Positions 34,644 to 44,058 are shown, counted from the first letter of the stretch. The stretch: 64,000 nt of DNA from Caballeronia glathei (GCF_000698595.1 NZ_JFHC01000009.1:1-64000); one strand, 5' to 3'. Notes: generated by a model from the letters alone, not told the origin. Numbers and translations: made by a program.

Positions 34644-35942
34644 TCAGGTCCGCCACGCCGCGCCGTTCGGAAACTCGAAACGCGCGAGCGACTCCGCGTG
34701 CATCTCGATGCTGTAGCCCGGCGCCTGCGGCGGCATGTAGCGGCCGTTTCGTATGACGACGGGATCGGCGAAATGCTCGTGCAGGTGGTCGACGTATTCG
34801 AGCACGCGATCGTCGAGCGATGCCGACACGCACAGGTAATCGAACATCGAAATGTGCTGCACGTACTCGCACAAGCCGACGCCGCCCGCATGCGGACACA
34901 CCGGCACGCCAAATTTCGCGGCCATCAGGAGCACGACGAGCACCTCGTTCAGTCCGCCCAGCCGGCAGCTGTCGACCTGGCAGAAGTCGATCGCCTGCGC
35001 CTGCAGCAGCTGCTTGAACATCACGCGGTTGTGGCAGTGCTCGCCCGTCGCGACGCCGATCGGCGCGAGCCGCCTGCGGATGGCCGCGTGGCCGAGGATG
35101 TCGTCGGGGCTCGTCGGCTCCTCGATCCACCACGGATCGAATTCGGCGAGCCGCCGCATGTTCGCGATCGCTTCGTCCACTTCCCACACCTGGTTCGCGT
35201 CCATCATGAGCTTGCGCTCCGGGCCGATCTCCTCGCGCAGGATGCGGGCGCGCCGCACGTCCTCGTCGAGATTGCCGCCGACCTTCTGCTTGAAGTGCGT
35301 CCAGCCCTGCGCGACGCCTTCGCGGGCGAGACGGCGGATCTTGTCGTCGTCGTAGCCGAGCCAGCCCGCCGACGTCGTGTACGCCGGATAGCCGCGAGCG
35401 AGCATCTCCTTTTCCCGCTCGCCCTTCGTGGCCGTGTTGCGGCGCAGGATGGCGAGCGCCTCCTGCGGCGTCAGCGCATCGGTCACGTAGCGAAAGTCGA
35501 GGCAGCGCACCAGTTCCTCCGGGCTCATGTCGGCAAGGAGTTTCCACACGGGCTTCGCCTGCGCCTTCGCCCACAGGTCCCACACGGCGTTGACGACCGC
35601 GGCCGTCGCGAGATGGATCGCGCCTTTCTCGGGGCCGATCCAGCGCAACTGGCTGTCGGAGGTGAACGCGCGCCAGAACGCGCCCATGTCGGCGGCGATG
35701 TCTTCCAGCCGCCGCCCGGCGACGAGCGGCGCGAGCGCCTTCACCGCCGCCACGCAGACCTCGTTGCCGCGCCCGATCGTGAACGTGAGGCCGTGGCCGG
35801 CCGTGCCTTCGGGCGCGTCCGTTTCGAGCACGACGTAGGTCGCCGAATAATCCGGCGCCGCATTCATCGCATCGGAGCCGTCGAGCGCGCGCGAGGTCGG
35901 AAAGCGGATGTCGCGCACATGCAGATTCGTGATCGTCGTCAT
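34644..35942 (-). CDS. L-fuconate dehydratase
   Basis: The 432-residue protein is an enolase-superfamily acid-sugar dehydratase that would convert L-fuconate to 2-keto-3-deoxy-L-fuconate. The visible catalytic set is the Lys-x-Lys pair in FKQKVG near residue 219, metal ligands in MMDAN, WIEEP and TGEHC, and the catalytic His in CPHAGGVGL. Length and the long N-terminal lid match the fuconate dehydratase subgroup rather than mandelate racemase. The gene is divergent from a GntR regulator across a candidate operator. The rest of the fucose pathway is not in the window. Confidence 0.92.
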   Translation of the reverse strand: MTTITNLHVRDIRFPTSRALDGSDAMNAAPDYSATYVVLETDAPEGTAGHGLTFTIGRGNEVCVAAVKALAPLVAGRRLEDIAADMGAFWRAFTSDSQLRWIGPEKGAIHLATAAVVNAVWDLWAKAQAKPVWKLLADMSPEELVRCLDFRYVTDALTPQEALAILRRNTATKGEREKEMLARGYPAYTTSAGWLGYDDDKIRRLAREGVAQGWTHFKQKVGGNLDEDVRRARILREEIGPERKLMMDANQVWEVDEAIANMRRLAEFDPWWIEEPTSPDDILGHAAIRRRLAPIGVATGEHCHNRVMFKQLLQAQAIDFCQVDSCRLGGLNEVLVVLLMAAKFGVPVCPHAGGVGLCEYVQHISMFDYLCVSASLDDRVLEYVDHLHEHFADPVVIRNGRYMPPQAPGYSIEMHAESLARFEFPNGAAWRT

Positions 35943-36035
35943 TTGCAGTTCCTCCGAAGATGAATGGCAGCTTTCGGCCGGGCTGGGTTAAGGCGGATCG
36001 CCTGAAGAGGACGTTGACAACACCGGTTCCGCCTC

Positions 36036-36055
36036 CTAGCCTGCTAGCATGTTAG
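36036..36055. promoter_or_regulatory. Candidate GntR operator between fuconate dehydratase and its regulator
   Basis: A 20-base imperfect palindrome centred on GCTAGC matches its own reverse complement at 16 of 20 positions. It lies in the 131-base divergent region, 18 bases before the regulator start, with TTGACA at 36014-36019 just upstream. Placement over both promoters suits a repressor. Confidence 0.55.
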
Positions 36056-36073
36056 TTACAAATCAAGGGCGGC

Positions 36074-36814
36074 GTGAGCTCGATTACTAACGACACCCCT
36101 GCCGGAAGCAGCGTTGCCGCCGACCCCTACGGCGCATTGCCGAAGCTGCAGGGCGCGGAGCGCGGCAATCTCACCGGGCTGGTGGAGGAGGCGCTGCGCG
36201 AGGCGATCGTCAGCCTTGCGATGGAGCCCGGCATGATGATCGACAAGCTGGCGGTCTGCGAGCGCATGGGCGTGTCGCGCTTTCCGGTGTCGGCGGCGCT
36301 CGCGAAGCTCGCGGCGGCCGGTCTCGTCGAAGTATTGCCGCAGCGCGGCACGCGCGTGATGCCGATCGTGATCCACGACATCCGCCAGCATCTGTTCATC
36401 CGCAGCGCGCTCGAAGTGGAGACCGTGCGCTCGCTCGCGGCCGAGTGCCCGGAGCCCACGCTCGCCGCGCTCGACGCCAATCTCGGGCGTCAGCGAGAAG
36501 CGGTTGCCGCGGGCGAGCGGCAGGGATTTCATCTGCTCGATCTCGCTTTTCACGAAATCCTGCTGGATGCGACCGGCCTGCCGCGCGTGAAGGAGATCGT
36601 CGCGGTGTCGCGCAGTGCGCTCGACCGCGCGCGCCGCCTGATGGCGAGCCCGCAGCGCCATGCGCATACGCTCGCGGAGCACGTGCGCATCGTCGATGCG
36701 ATCAGGCTGCAGGACGTCGAGGCCGCCGCTCATGCGATGCACCATCACCTGGATGAAGTGGTCGCTGAATTGCGGCGCTTCGCCAGCGAGCGACCCGACT
36801 TGTTCAGGGAGTGA
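36074..36814 (+). CDS. GntR-family regulator, FCD subfamily
   Basis: The 246-residue protein has an N-terminal winged helix-turn-helix (residues 32-95, CERMGVSRFPVSAALAKLAAAGL) and an FCD effector domain with candidate metal ligands in FHLLDLAFHEILL and HAMHHHLDEV. It starts with a GTG preceded by AAGGGCGGC. It lies divergent from L-fuconate dehydratase and 78 bases before the sugar ABC operon on its own strand. The simple reading is a repressor of both sides that responds to a sugar acid or a breakdown product. Confidence 0.9.
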   Translation: MSSITNDTPAGSSVAADPYGALPKLQGAERGNLTGLVEEALREAIVSLAMEPGMMIDKLAVCERMGVSRFPVSAALAKLAAAGLVEVLPQRGTRVMPIVIHDIRQHLFIRSALEVETVRSLAAECPEPTLAALDANLGRQREAVAAGERQGFHLLDLAFHEILLDATGLPRVKEIVAVSRSALDRARRLMASPQRHAHTLAEHVRIVDAIRLQDVEAAAHAMHHHLDEVVAELRRFASERPDLFRE

Positions 36815-36892
36815 AGCAAGGCGTCGCCAGACGCAACGCAACGCAACGCGAAATCAGGCGCAATCAACCACGGAAAGTGGAGGAGACAAACA

Positions 36893-38371
36893 ATGAAGCT
36901 GCTGAAACTTGCAGGAGCGGGCGTCGTGGTGGCGGCCGCGTGGCTGTCGGCGGGCGCGGCCCGCGCGGCGGACGACTTCAAGGGCGTGACGGTCAACGTG
37001 ATGACCTTCGCGGGGCCGCAGATCGCCGAGCCGCTGCAGCGCCGCGCGCCCGAATTCGAGAAGCTGACGGGCGCGAAGGTCAACATTCTGACCGTGCCGT
37101 TCTCCGATCTCTATCAGAAGCTCCTCACCGACTGGGCGTCGGGCACGAATTCCGTCGACGCCGCCGTGTTCGCGCCGCAATGGATGGTCGACTACACGAA
37201 GGGCGGCTTTCTCGAAGACCTGTCGGCGCGCGTCGCGAAGGACGCGGCGCTGAAGGAGAACGACGTGATGCCGTTCTTCGTCGATTTTTCGCAGAAGTAC
37301 AACGGCAAGACCTATCTGATCGCGCTCGACGGCGACTTCCAGATGGTCTACTACCGCACCGATATCCTCCAGCAGCTCGGCAAGCAGCCGCCGAAAACGT
37401 GGGACGACTACCTCGACATCGCCAAGGCCGCGAACGGCAAGGTCTTCGGCGGGGACGGCAAGCCGGTCGCGGGCTCGTGCATCTCGAAGAAGCGCAACGC
37501 GCAGGCGTACTGGGCGATCATTTCGATCGCGGGCGGCTATCTGCAGTCGAAGGGCACCGCGCAGGGCGCGTTCTTCGACCCGCGCACCTTCAAGCCGCTC
37601 GTGAACAACGACGCCTTCAAGGCCGCGCTCGACGTCTACAAGGCATCGACCCAGTACGGCCCGCCGAACGAAATCAACCTCGACGTCGGCGACACCCGCA
37701 GCGCGTTCATCTCCGGACACTGCGCGCTCACGCTCGACTGGGGCGACATCGGCGTGCTCGCGATCGATCCGAAGCAGTCGAAGGTGATCGACAAGGTCGG
37801 CGCCGTGGTCCTGCCGGGCTCGACGAAGGTGCTCGACCGCGACAGCGGCAAGCTCGTCGCCTGCGACAAGGCCACCTGCCCGTACGCGGTCGACGGCGTG
37901 AACCACGCGCCGTTCGCGGCGTTCGGCGGCTGGTCGGGCGGCGTCAACGCAAAGGCGAAGCCGAAGGTGAAGGAGGCGGCGTACGCGTTCCTGTCGTACA
38001 TGAGCCAGCCGGCGCAATCGAACGTGGACGTGACGATCGGCGCGAGCGGCTTCAATCCGTACCGCCGCTCGCAGTTCACCGACCTCGCGATGTGGAAGAA
38101 GGCGGGCATGAGCGAGACGGCCGCGAACTCGTATCTCGGCGCGATCAGGGCGAGCCTGGAAAGCCCGAACATGATCATCGACCTGCGCATTCCGCAGAAC
38201 CAGCGCTACGAGCAGGTCGTGCTGGACACGGCTGTCGCGCGCTTTCTCGCGGGCGAGCTCGACGCCAGCGCCACGATGAAGGCGATCGAGACCGGCTGGA
38301 ACGAAATCACCGACGACCTCGGCAAGGAGGGCCAGTTGCGCGCCTACCGGGCGTCGATCGGCGCGAAATAG
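36893..38371 (+). CDS. Carbohydrate ABC transporter substrate-binding protein
   Basis: The 492-residue periplasmic protein has a clear signal peptide (LKLAGAGVVVAAAWLSAGA, cleavage after ARA). It belongs to the family 1 extracellular solute-binding proteins, with GDFQMVYYRTDIL and DWASGTNSVDAAVFAPQ segments. It is the first gene of the importer, after the GntR gene, with AGTGGAGGAGACAAACA upstream. The next gene starts 62 bases later. The ligand is not readable; the neighbourhood points to L-fucose, a related sugar or a sugar acid. Confidence 0.92.
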   Translation: MKLLKLAGAGVVVAAAWLSAGAARAADDFKGVTVNVMTFAGPQIAEPLQRRAPEFEKLTGAKVNILTVPFSDLYQKLLTDWASGTNSVDAAVFAPQWMVDYTKGGFLEDLSARVAKDAALKENDVMPFFVDFSQKYNGKTYLIALDGDFQMVYYRTDILQQLGKQPPKTWDDYLDIAKAANGKVFGGDGKPVAGSCISKKRNAQAYWAIISIAGGYLQSKGTAQGAFFDPRTFKPLVNNDAFKAALDVYKASTQYGPPNEINLDVGDTRSAFISGHCALTLDWGDIGVLAIDPKQSKVIDKVGAVVLPGSTKVLDRDSGKLVACDKATCPYAVDGVNHAPFAAFGGWSGGVNAKAKPKVKEAAYAFLSYMSQPAQSNVDVTIGASGFNPYRRSQFTDLAMWKKAGMSETAANSYLGAIRASLESPNMIIDLRIPQNQRYEQVVLDTAVARFLAGELDASATMKAIETGWNEITDDLGKEGQLRAYRASIGAK

Positions 38372-38433
38372 CGAGCCAGCAAGCTAGCGAATGCCGGGCG
38401 CGCGCCGCGCCCGGCGACACGGAAAAGGTCCAC

Positions 38434-39585
38434 ATGCAATCTTCGTCGCACGCATCGTCTGCCGGACGTTCACGGCGCGCATCGCGGCGCTCGCCGCTCG
38501 CGGACTGGCTCGACCGGCAGGCGCCGTACGTGTTCGTGCTGCCGACGGTGCTCGTGATCCTCGGCTTCTCGATCTTTCCGCTCGTCGCCTCCGCGTATCT
38601 GTCGCTCACGCGTTTTGCGATCAGCGAGGGCGGCTATGAGCTGACGTTCGTCGGGTTGCGCAACTACGTGCGGCTTTTCACCGGCAGCCAGCAATTTCAT
38701 TTCACCGGCGTGTTCCGGCCGCCCGGCCTCATCAGCCTCGCGGTGATGGCCGCGGCGGCGCTCGTCACCGTCTGGTGGCTCGCGCGCTATCTGCGCGGCG
38801 CGCGGCGCTCCGCCATGGGCGCGCTCGGGCGCGCGATAGCGGCCGCGGCGTTCCTCGCGCTCGTGTGGCTTGGCGCGAGCACGACGGGCAACGGCGGCGC
38901 GCTCGGCAGCCTGATGGTGACGCTTTTCTACGTGGTGGTCGGCGTCGCGCTGCAGTTCGCGCTCGGCCTCGGGCTCGCGTACCTGTGCACGCTGCCGCTC
39001 GGCGGCGGCCGGTTCTTCCGCCTGCTGTTCTTCTTGCCGCTGATGGTGACGCCCGTCGGCATCGCCTACATGTTCCGCATGATGGCCGATACGTCCGTCG
39101 GGCCGCTCGCACCGCTCTGGTCGCTCGTCGGGCTCGGCCAGATTCAGTGGGCAGCGGACCCCTGGCTCGCCCGCACGGTGGTCGTGATCGGCGACACGTG
39201 GCAGTGGGTGCCGTTCATGTTCCTCGTGCTGCTGGCGGCGCTCGAAGGCGTGTCGCGCGATCAGGTCGAGGCCGCGCAGCTCGACGGCGCGTCGAACTGG
39301 CGCATCTTTCGCGACGTCACGTGGCCGTCGATCGCGCCCGTCGCCGCGAGCGCGGTGCTGATCCGGCTGATCGAGGCGTTCAAGATCGTGGACCTGCCGA
39401 ACGTGCTGACCAACGGCGGCCCGGGCATTGCGACCGAATCGATGACGCTGCACGCGTTCATCGAATGGCGCACGCTCAACCTGGGCGGGGCGTCGGCGGT
39501 GGCGTACATGCTGTTCTTCGTCTCGACCATCGCCTGCGTGTCGTTCTTCCAGCTGGTGGTGAGGCGCGCGAGGGGGCACGCATGA
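38434..39585 (+). CDS. Carbohydrate ABC transporter permease 1 (MalF type)
   Basis: The 383-residue inner-membrane protein carries the EAA loop VEAAQLDGASNWRIFRDVTWPSIAPV near residue 275 and a standard ending helix. It has an additional hydrophobic pair around residues 95-145 (LISLAVMAAAALVTVWWLA and IAAAAFLALVWLG) that typical MalF/UgpA-like permeases of this size lack. The start has GGAAAAGGT upstream. The stop overlaps the next permease start by four bases. Confidence 0.9.
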   Translation: MQSSSHASSAGRSRRASRRSPLADWLDRQAPYVFVLPTVLVILGFSIFPLVASAYLSLTRFAISEGGYELTFVGLRNYVRLFTGSQQFHFTGVFRPPGLISLAVMAAAALVTVWWLARYLRGARRSAMGALGRAIAAAAFLALVWLGASTTGNGGALGSLMVTLFYVVVGVALQFALGLGLAYLCTLPLGGGRFFRLLFFLPLMVTPVGIAYMFRMMADTSVGPLAPLWSLVGLGQIQWAADPWLARTVVVIGDTWQWVPFMFLVLLAALEGVSRDQVEAAQLDGASNWRIFRDVTWPSIAPVAASAVLIRLIEAFKIVDLPNVLTNGGPGIATESMTLHAFIEWRTLNLGGASAVAYMLFFVSTIACVSFFQLVVRRARGHA

Positions 39586-40619
39586 CGCTTCTGAAACGCT
39601 GGTTCGTTCGCACCCGCATCGACGAGATGCCGCCCGGCGCGCGCATCGCGGCGTATGCGCTGCTCGGGCTGTGGTCGCTCGTGGTGCTGTTTCCGCTCTA
39701 CTGGATGGCGATCACCTCGTTCAAGCTGCCCGTGGACGTGTCCGCCGGCCCGGCGTATCTCCCGTTCGTCGACTTCAGGCCGAGCCTCGACGCCTGGCGT
39801 TACATTTTCGTCGATCTCGGGCCGGACACGTTCCGCCCGTATCTGAACTCGCTGATCGTCGCCACCTGCGGCACGGCGGCGGCGGTCTTCTTCGGCTCGA
39901 TGGCCGCCTATGCGCTCGCCCGCATCGAATACCGGCCGCCGGTGGCGGCCGTCGGCCTAGGCGTGCTGATGCTCGCCGCGCTCGTCGCGGCGGCGGGCTG
40001 GGGCGGCGTCGATCCGCGCATCGCGGCGGCGGCGTGCATCGCGCTCTTCTTCCTGCTGCTGCGCCCGGTGGTGCGGCGTTCGCGCCGCCACCTCGGCAAC
40101 GACGACATCCTCTTCTGGATCGTTTCGCAGCGCATTTTGCCGCCGGTCGTCACCGTGATCCCGATCTATCTCACCTTCAGAAGCGTCGGCCTGCTCGACA
40201 CGCACCTCGCGCTCGTCATCACCTACGCGACGGCGAACGTGCCGGTGGTCGTGTGGCTGATGTTCGATTTCTTCGACGGCGTTCCGAAGGAAATCGAGGA
40301 GAGCGCGCAGATCGACGGCGCGACGCGTTTCGCGATCCTGTTCGGCATCGTGTTTCCGCTGGTGGCGCCCGGGCTCGTCGCGACGAGCCTGCTCGTGCTG
40401 ATCCTCTCGTGGAACGAATACCTGTTCGCGCTGTTCCTGACCACGGCCAACGCGCAGACGCTGCCGCTTCTCGTCGCGGCGCAGAATGCGACGCGCGGGC
40501 CGCAATGGTGGAACATGTCGGTGCTGATTCTGATCATGATCCTGCCGGTGATGCTGCTGACACTCACGCTGCAGCGCTTCATCGTCAAGGGCATTCTCGT
40601 GGGAGCGGTCAAGGGATGA
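39582..40619 (+). CDS. Carbohydrate ABC transporter permease 2 (MalG type)
   Basis: The 345-residue permease starts in an ATGA overlap with permease 1 and contains the EAA-like loop IEESAQIDGATRFAILFGIVFP near residue 235. It also has an inserted segment of about 45 residues with one or two extra hydrophobic helices (VGLGVLMLAALVAAAG, IAAAACIALFFLLL) after the ALARIEYRP helix. The parallel enlargement in both permeases suggests they co-evolved. The final gene of the importer overlaps its stop by four bases. Confidence 0.9.
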   Translation: MTLLKRWFVRTRIDEMPPGARIAAYALLGLWSLVVLFPLYWMAITSFKLPVDVSAGPAYLPFVDFRPSLDAWRYIFVDLGPDTFRPYLNSLIVATCGTAAAVFFGSMAAYALARIEYRPPVAAVGLGVLMLAALVAAAGWGGVDPRIAAAACIALFFLLLRPVVRRSRRHLGNDDILFWIVSQRILPPVVTVIPIYLTFRSVGLLDTHLALVITYATANVPVVVWLMFDFFDGVPKEIEESAQIDGATRFAILFGIVFPLVAPGLVATSLLVLILSWNEYLFALFLTTANAQTLPLLVAAQNATRGPQWWNMSVLILIMILPVMLLTLTLQRFIVKGILVGAVKG

Positions 40620-41734
40620 CGGACATGCACACGCCGGTGCACGACGCACGGCTCGGCCAGATCGCGGCGGCGCAGCATTCGAAGAGCGTCTCGCTGCGCA
40701 ACGTCGGCAAGACCTTCGGCGATACGCGCGTGCTGCGCGATCTCACGCTCGACGTGCATGCGGGCGAGTTCCTCGTGCTGCTCGGCGAATCGGGCTGCGG
40801 CAAGACGACGGCGCTGCGCATCATCGCGGGGCTCGAGTCGGCGACCGAGGGCACCGTGCATGTCGGCGATAAGGACGTGACGCGGCAATTGCCGCGCGAC
40901 CGCGACGTCGCGATGGTGTTCCAGTCGTATGCGCTCTATCCGCACAAGACGGTGTACGAGAACATCGCGTATCCGCTCGTCGTGAGAAAGCGCCCGAAGG
41001 CCGAGATCGACGCGGCGGTGCGCGAAGTCGCCGCGAGCGTGCAGCTCGAGCCGCTGCTCGAGCGTTATCCGCGTCAGCTTTCGGGCGGCCAGCGGCAGCG
41101 CGTCGCGCTCGCGCGCGCGATCATCCGCCGCCCGGCGGCGTTCCTGATGGACGAGCCCCTCTCGAACCTCGATGCCAAGCTGCGCGGCCACATGCGCGCG
41201 GAACTCAAGCACATGCAGCACGAGCTCGACATCACGACCATTTACGTCACGCACGACCAGATCGAGGCGATGACGCTCGCGCATCGCGTCGCGCTGATCG
41301 ACAAGGGCGAATTGCAGCAGCTCGACACCCCGGCGCGCATCTACTCCGATCCGGCGAACCTGTTCGTTGCGGGCTTCATCGGCTCGCCGCCGATGAACTT
41401 CCTGCGCGGCACGCTCGCGAACGGCCGCTTCGACGCGCCGGGCGTCGCGCTCGAAGCCGACGTGAATCATCAGGGGGAGGCGACGCTCGGCGTGCGTCCC
41501 GAGGAATGCGCGCTCGTCGCGGCGGGCGAGGGGCAGGTGAGGGGCAGGATCTACTCGGTCGAGCTGATCGGCGACCACTCGCTCGTCACGATCAACACGG
41601 GGGAGCAGCAGGTGGTGGTGAAGGTCTCGAACACGTTCGCGGGCGAGATCGGGCGCGAAGCCGGCGTGCGGGTGAACCGCGAGCGCGTGTATTTCTTCGA
41701 CCGCCAGTCGGGCCAGCGCATCCGGCGGGCCTGA
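40616..41734 (+). CDS. Carbohydrate ABC transporter ATP-binding protein (MalK/UgpC type)
   Basis: The 372-residue ATPase has Walker A GESGCGKTT (residues 57-65), Q loop FQSYALYP, signature LSGGQRQR, Walker B AFLMDEP and a switch His in VTHDQIEAM. A C-terminal TOBE-like regulatory domain (GVRPEECALV) places it with MalK/UgpC. It starts in an ATGA overlap with permease 2. It completes the one-operon, four-gene importer of one binding protein, two permeases and one ATPase. Confidence 0.94.
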   Translation: MTDMHTPVHDARLGQIAAAQHSKSVSLRNVGKTFGDTRVLRDLTLDVHAGEFLVLLGESGCGKTTALRIIAGLESATEGTVHVGDKDVTRQLPRDRDVAMVFQSYALYPHKTVYENIAYPLVVRKRPKAEIDAAVREVAASVQLEPLLERYPRQLSGGQRQRVALARAIIRRPAAFLMDEPLSNLDAKLRGHMRAELKHMQHELDITTIYVTHDQIEAMTLAHRVALIDKGELQQLDTPARIYSDPANLFVAGFIGSPPMNFLRGTLANGRFDAPGVALEADVNHQGEATLGVRPEECALVAAGEGQVRGRIYSVELIGDHSLVTINTGEQQVVVKVSNTFAGEIGREAGVRVNRERVYFFDRQSGQRIRRA

Positions 41735-41759
41735 GGCGCCGCGCCGCGCCGCGCGGCCG

Positions 41760-42197
41760 TCACGCCGGCGCTTCAGGCGTCTCGGCATCTTCCAGCGAAT
41801 CCGCAGCGCCGCGCTGCGGCTGCATGACCGACGGGCTGAGCGTAAGGAACCCGGCGAACCCGGCGCGCATCGACTGATGCACCGCATGCTGGATCAGCGC
41901 GACGAGCACGCCCGATTTCATCTGCGGATCCTGGTCGATCACGATGCTCACCACCTTCACGCTTCGCGTTCCCGTCTGAAGAATCATCCAGCCCGCCGTC
42001 GCGCCGTGTTTTCGCGCGCGAAAGCGTTGCACGCCGGGCTTGTCGCGCAGGATGCCGTCGCACATCTCGCACTCGTGCTCGTCGCAAAGGGCGATGCCGA
42101 GCGCATTCACCTCCGGCGACGCGCGCAACTGCTCCCTGAACTGCTCCATCAGGCTGGACCATGCGCCATACGCCTTGATTTCGTCGATATCGATCAT
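41760..42197 (-). CDS. Unknown protein with a Cys/His cluster
   Basis: The 145-residue protein starts at 42197 behind CGGGAAACG and opens MIDIDEIKAYG. A compact CDEHECEMCDG cluster near residue 40 could bind zinc or iron. The rest has a short hydrophobic segment (VALIQHAVHQSMRAGFAGFL) and a polar Gln/Asp-rich tail. No family is recognised. It is convergent with the ABC operon, 25 bases away. Confidence 0.68.
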   Translation of the reverse strand: MIDIDEIKAYGAWSSLMEQFREQLRASPEVNALGIALCDEHECEMCDGILRDKPGVQRFRARKHGATAGWMILQTGTRSVKVVSIVIDQDPQMKSGVLVALIQHAVHQSMRAGFAGFLTLSPSVMQPQRGAADSLEDAETPEAPA

Positions 42198-42503
42198 CGT
42201 CGTTTCCCGAAGTCCATGCAGGCATATACGCGCGAAAGCGTACGTGCGGATGACGCGGGCCGGGCGCGCAAGAAACGGCGTGGCGGGCGCGGCGGAATCC
42301 CCAGATAACGAACCATTGCGCGGATTTATTCCCGAACGGTGAAAAAAGGAGCGGGAGCCGCGCATGGCCGCCTGTGGGTGGCCGCCAGCCGCCGTATTGC
42401 GCGGACCGCGAATTCCGGCGTGATCGGGACTATATTTGAATCACTGGGCCAGCGAACGCGCCGGGCCGCTTCGGCTCCGGCAAGGTCCGAAAGGAGGCGC
42501 GAC
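42198..42503. other. Intergenic region
   Basis: These 306 bases separate divergent genes. The only signals are the ribosome sites of the flanking genes and a short A-rich run near 42343. No gene is visible. Confidence 0.5.
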
Positions 42504-43013
42504 ATGCGGCGCATCTATTTCCTCTTGCCCAACGTGCAGAGCGCGAAGGGCATCATCGACGAATTGCTGCTGAAACGGATCGAATGGCGGCACATCCACG
42601 TGCTCGCGCGGCCGGGCGTGCCGCTCGAGGATCTGCCGCAGGCGACGCTCGCGCAACGCAGCGACCTGCTCTACGCGCTCGCGCGCGGCACGGCGGCGGG
42701 CGGCGTGACCGGCATGCTTGCCGGACTGGTCGCGATGGCGTTTCCGCCCGCGGGCCTCACGATCGCGGGCGGGGCGGTGGTGTGCATGACGCTCGCGAGC
42801 GCCGGCTTCGGCGCATGGACCGCGACGATGATCGGCGTCGACGTGCCGAACACGCGCCTGAGGCGCTTCGAGGCGGCCATCGAGAAGGGCGAACTGCTGA
42901 TGATGGTCGACGTTCCCAAGGTGCGCGTCGAGGAAATCGAGGAGGTCATCAAGAGCCATCATCCCGAAGCGGACGTCGAGGGCACCGACCCGACGATTCC
43001 CGCGTTTCCATGA
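42504..43013 (+). CDS. Glycine-zipper membrane-associated protein (DUF1269-like)
   Basis: The 169-residue protein begins MRRIYFLLPN and has two helices rich in Gly and Ala (GTAAGGVTGMLAGLVAMAFPP and LTIAGGAVVCMTLASAGFGAW). That is a glycine-zipper pattern associated with membrane insertion, and the C-terminal domain is acidic. Bacterial proteins of this kind are stress-associated and of unknown function. Strong ribosome site AAGGAGG. It lies alone between an unknown gene and the ParA gene. Confidence 0.75.
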   Translation: MRRIYFLLPNVQSAKGIIDELLLKRIEWRHIHVLARPGVPLEDLPQATLAQRSDLLYALARGTAAGGVTGMLAGLVAMAFPPAGLTIAGGAVVCMTLASAGFGAWTATMIGVDVPNTRLRRFEAAIEKGELLMMVDVPKVRVEEIEEVIKSHHPEADVEGTDPTIPAFP

Positions 43014-43269
43014 ACGCCCGCGGCGGCGCCGGGCATCTCGTGCCGTCGCGCGCCGCGCCGCTTTTCTGATGCGATAAGATCACGTGCCGGCGCGCGAAGG
43101 CGGCCTTTTTGCCGGGCGCCGGGCACGTGTGCCGATCCGTCTCCCTATTCCGGATCATGGTTCGCATGGTGCCCCGATTGATCGGTAAGAAAGGGCCCCG
43201 CAGCGCGCCGACGGGCGTTTGCGCGACCTGCTGCACAACGATAAAACTTCATTCGAGGACGACAAGCCG

Positions 43270-44034
43270 ATGCGCCGAGTGGTATTCAATCAAAAGGGTG
43301 GAGTGGGCAAATCCACCATTGTCTGCAATCTCGCCGCGATCAGCGCTTCGCAAGGTCTGCGCACGCTCGTGATCGACCTCGATCCGCAAGGCAATTCGAG
43401 CCAGTACCTGCTGGGCGGCGAAGCCCAGGACACGCAGCCGAACCTCGTCAATTTCTTCGAATCGGCGTTGAGCTACAGTTTTCGGGATCCCGAATTTACG
43501 TCGTTCATTCACGCGACGCCGTTCGAGAATCTGGACATCGTGCCTTCGCATCCCAGTCTCGAAGCGTTGCAGGGCAAGCTTGAATCGCGCTACAAGATCT
43601 ACAAGTTGCGCGACGCGCTGAAGAGCCTCGAAAACTACGACGCGATCTACATCGACACGCCGCCCGCGCTGAATTTCTTCACGCGCTCGGCGCTGATCGC
43701 GGTGGAGCGCTGCCTCATTCCGTTCGATTGCGACGACTTTTCGCGCCGCGCGCTTTATTCGGTGCTGGAGAACGTGCAGGAGATCCGTCATGACCACAAC
43801 CCGGACCTGAGCGTCGAAGGCATCGTGATCAACCAGTTCCAGCCGCGCGCGAGCCTGCCGCAGCAACTCGTCGACGAACTGCGCGGCGAGAGCCTGCCGG
43901 TGCTGAACTCGTATCTGTCGCTGTCGGTGAAGATCCGCGAAAGCCATCAGCACGCGCGGCCGATGATCTATCTCGAGCCGCGCCACAAGCTCGCGCAGGA
44001 GTATCTCGCGCTGCATCACGAACTGAACGGCTAG
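43270..44034 (+). CDS. ParA-family ATPase (orphan)
   Basis: The 254-residue protein has the deviant Walker A motif NQKGGVGKST with the signature lysine in KGGVGKS, plus VIDLDPQGN and YIDTPPALNF. It matches ParA/MinD ATPases that position DNA, chemoreceptor arrays or other cargo. The start is the ATG at 43270 with GAGG upstream. No parB or centromere-like repeat is beside it, and the next gene is a methyltransferase, so it is an orphan ParA that probably does not serve plasmid partition. Confidence 0.9.
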   Translation: MRRVVFNQKGGVGKSTIVCNLAAISASQGLRTLVIDLDPQGNSSQYLLGGEAQDTQPNLVNFFESALSYSFRDPEFTSFIHATPFENLDIVPSHPSLEALQGKLESRYKIYKLRDALKSLENYDAIYIDTPPALNFFTRSALIAVERCLIPFDCDDFSRRALYSVLENVQEIRHDHNPDLSVEGIVINQFQPRASLPQQLVDELRGESLPVLNSYLSLSVKIRESHQHARPMIYLEPRHKLAQEYLALHHELNG

Positions 44035-44058
44035 CAGGCGTTTGCGCCTGAATCGTTC

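Noticed and set aside
43270-44034. Replication origin or plasmid partition locus around the ParA gene
   Set aside because: No ParB gene, no iteron or DnaA-box cluster and no replication gene is nearby.
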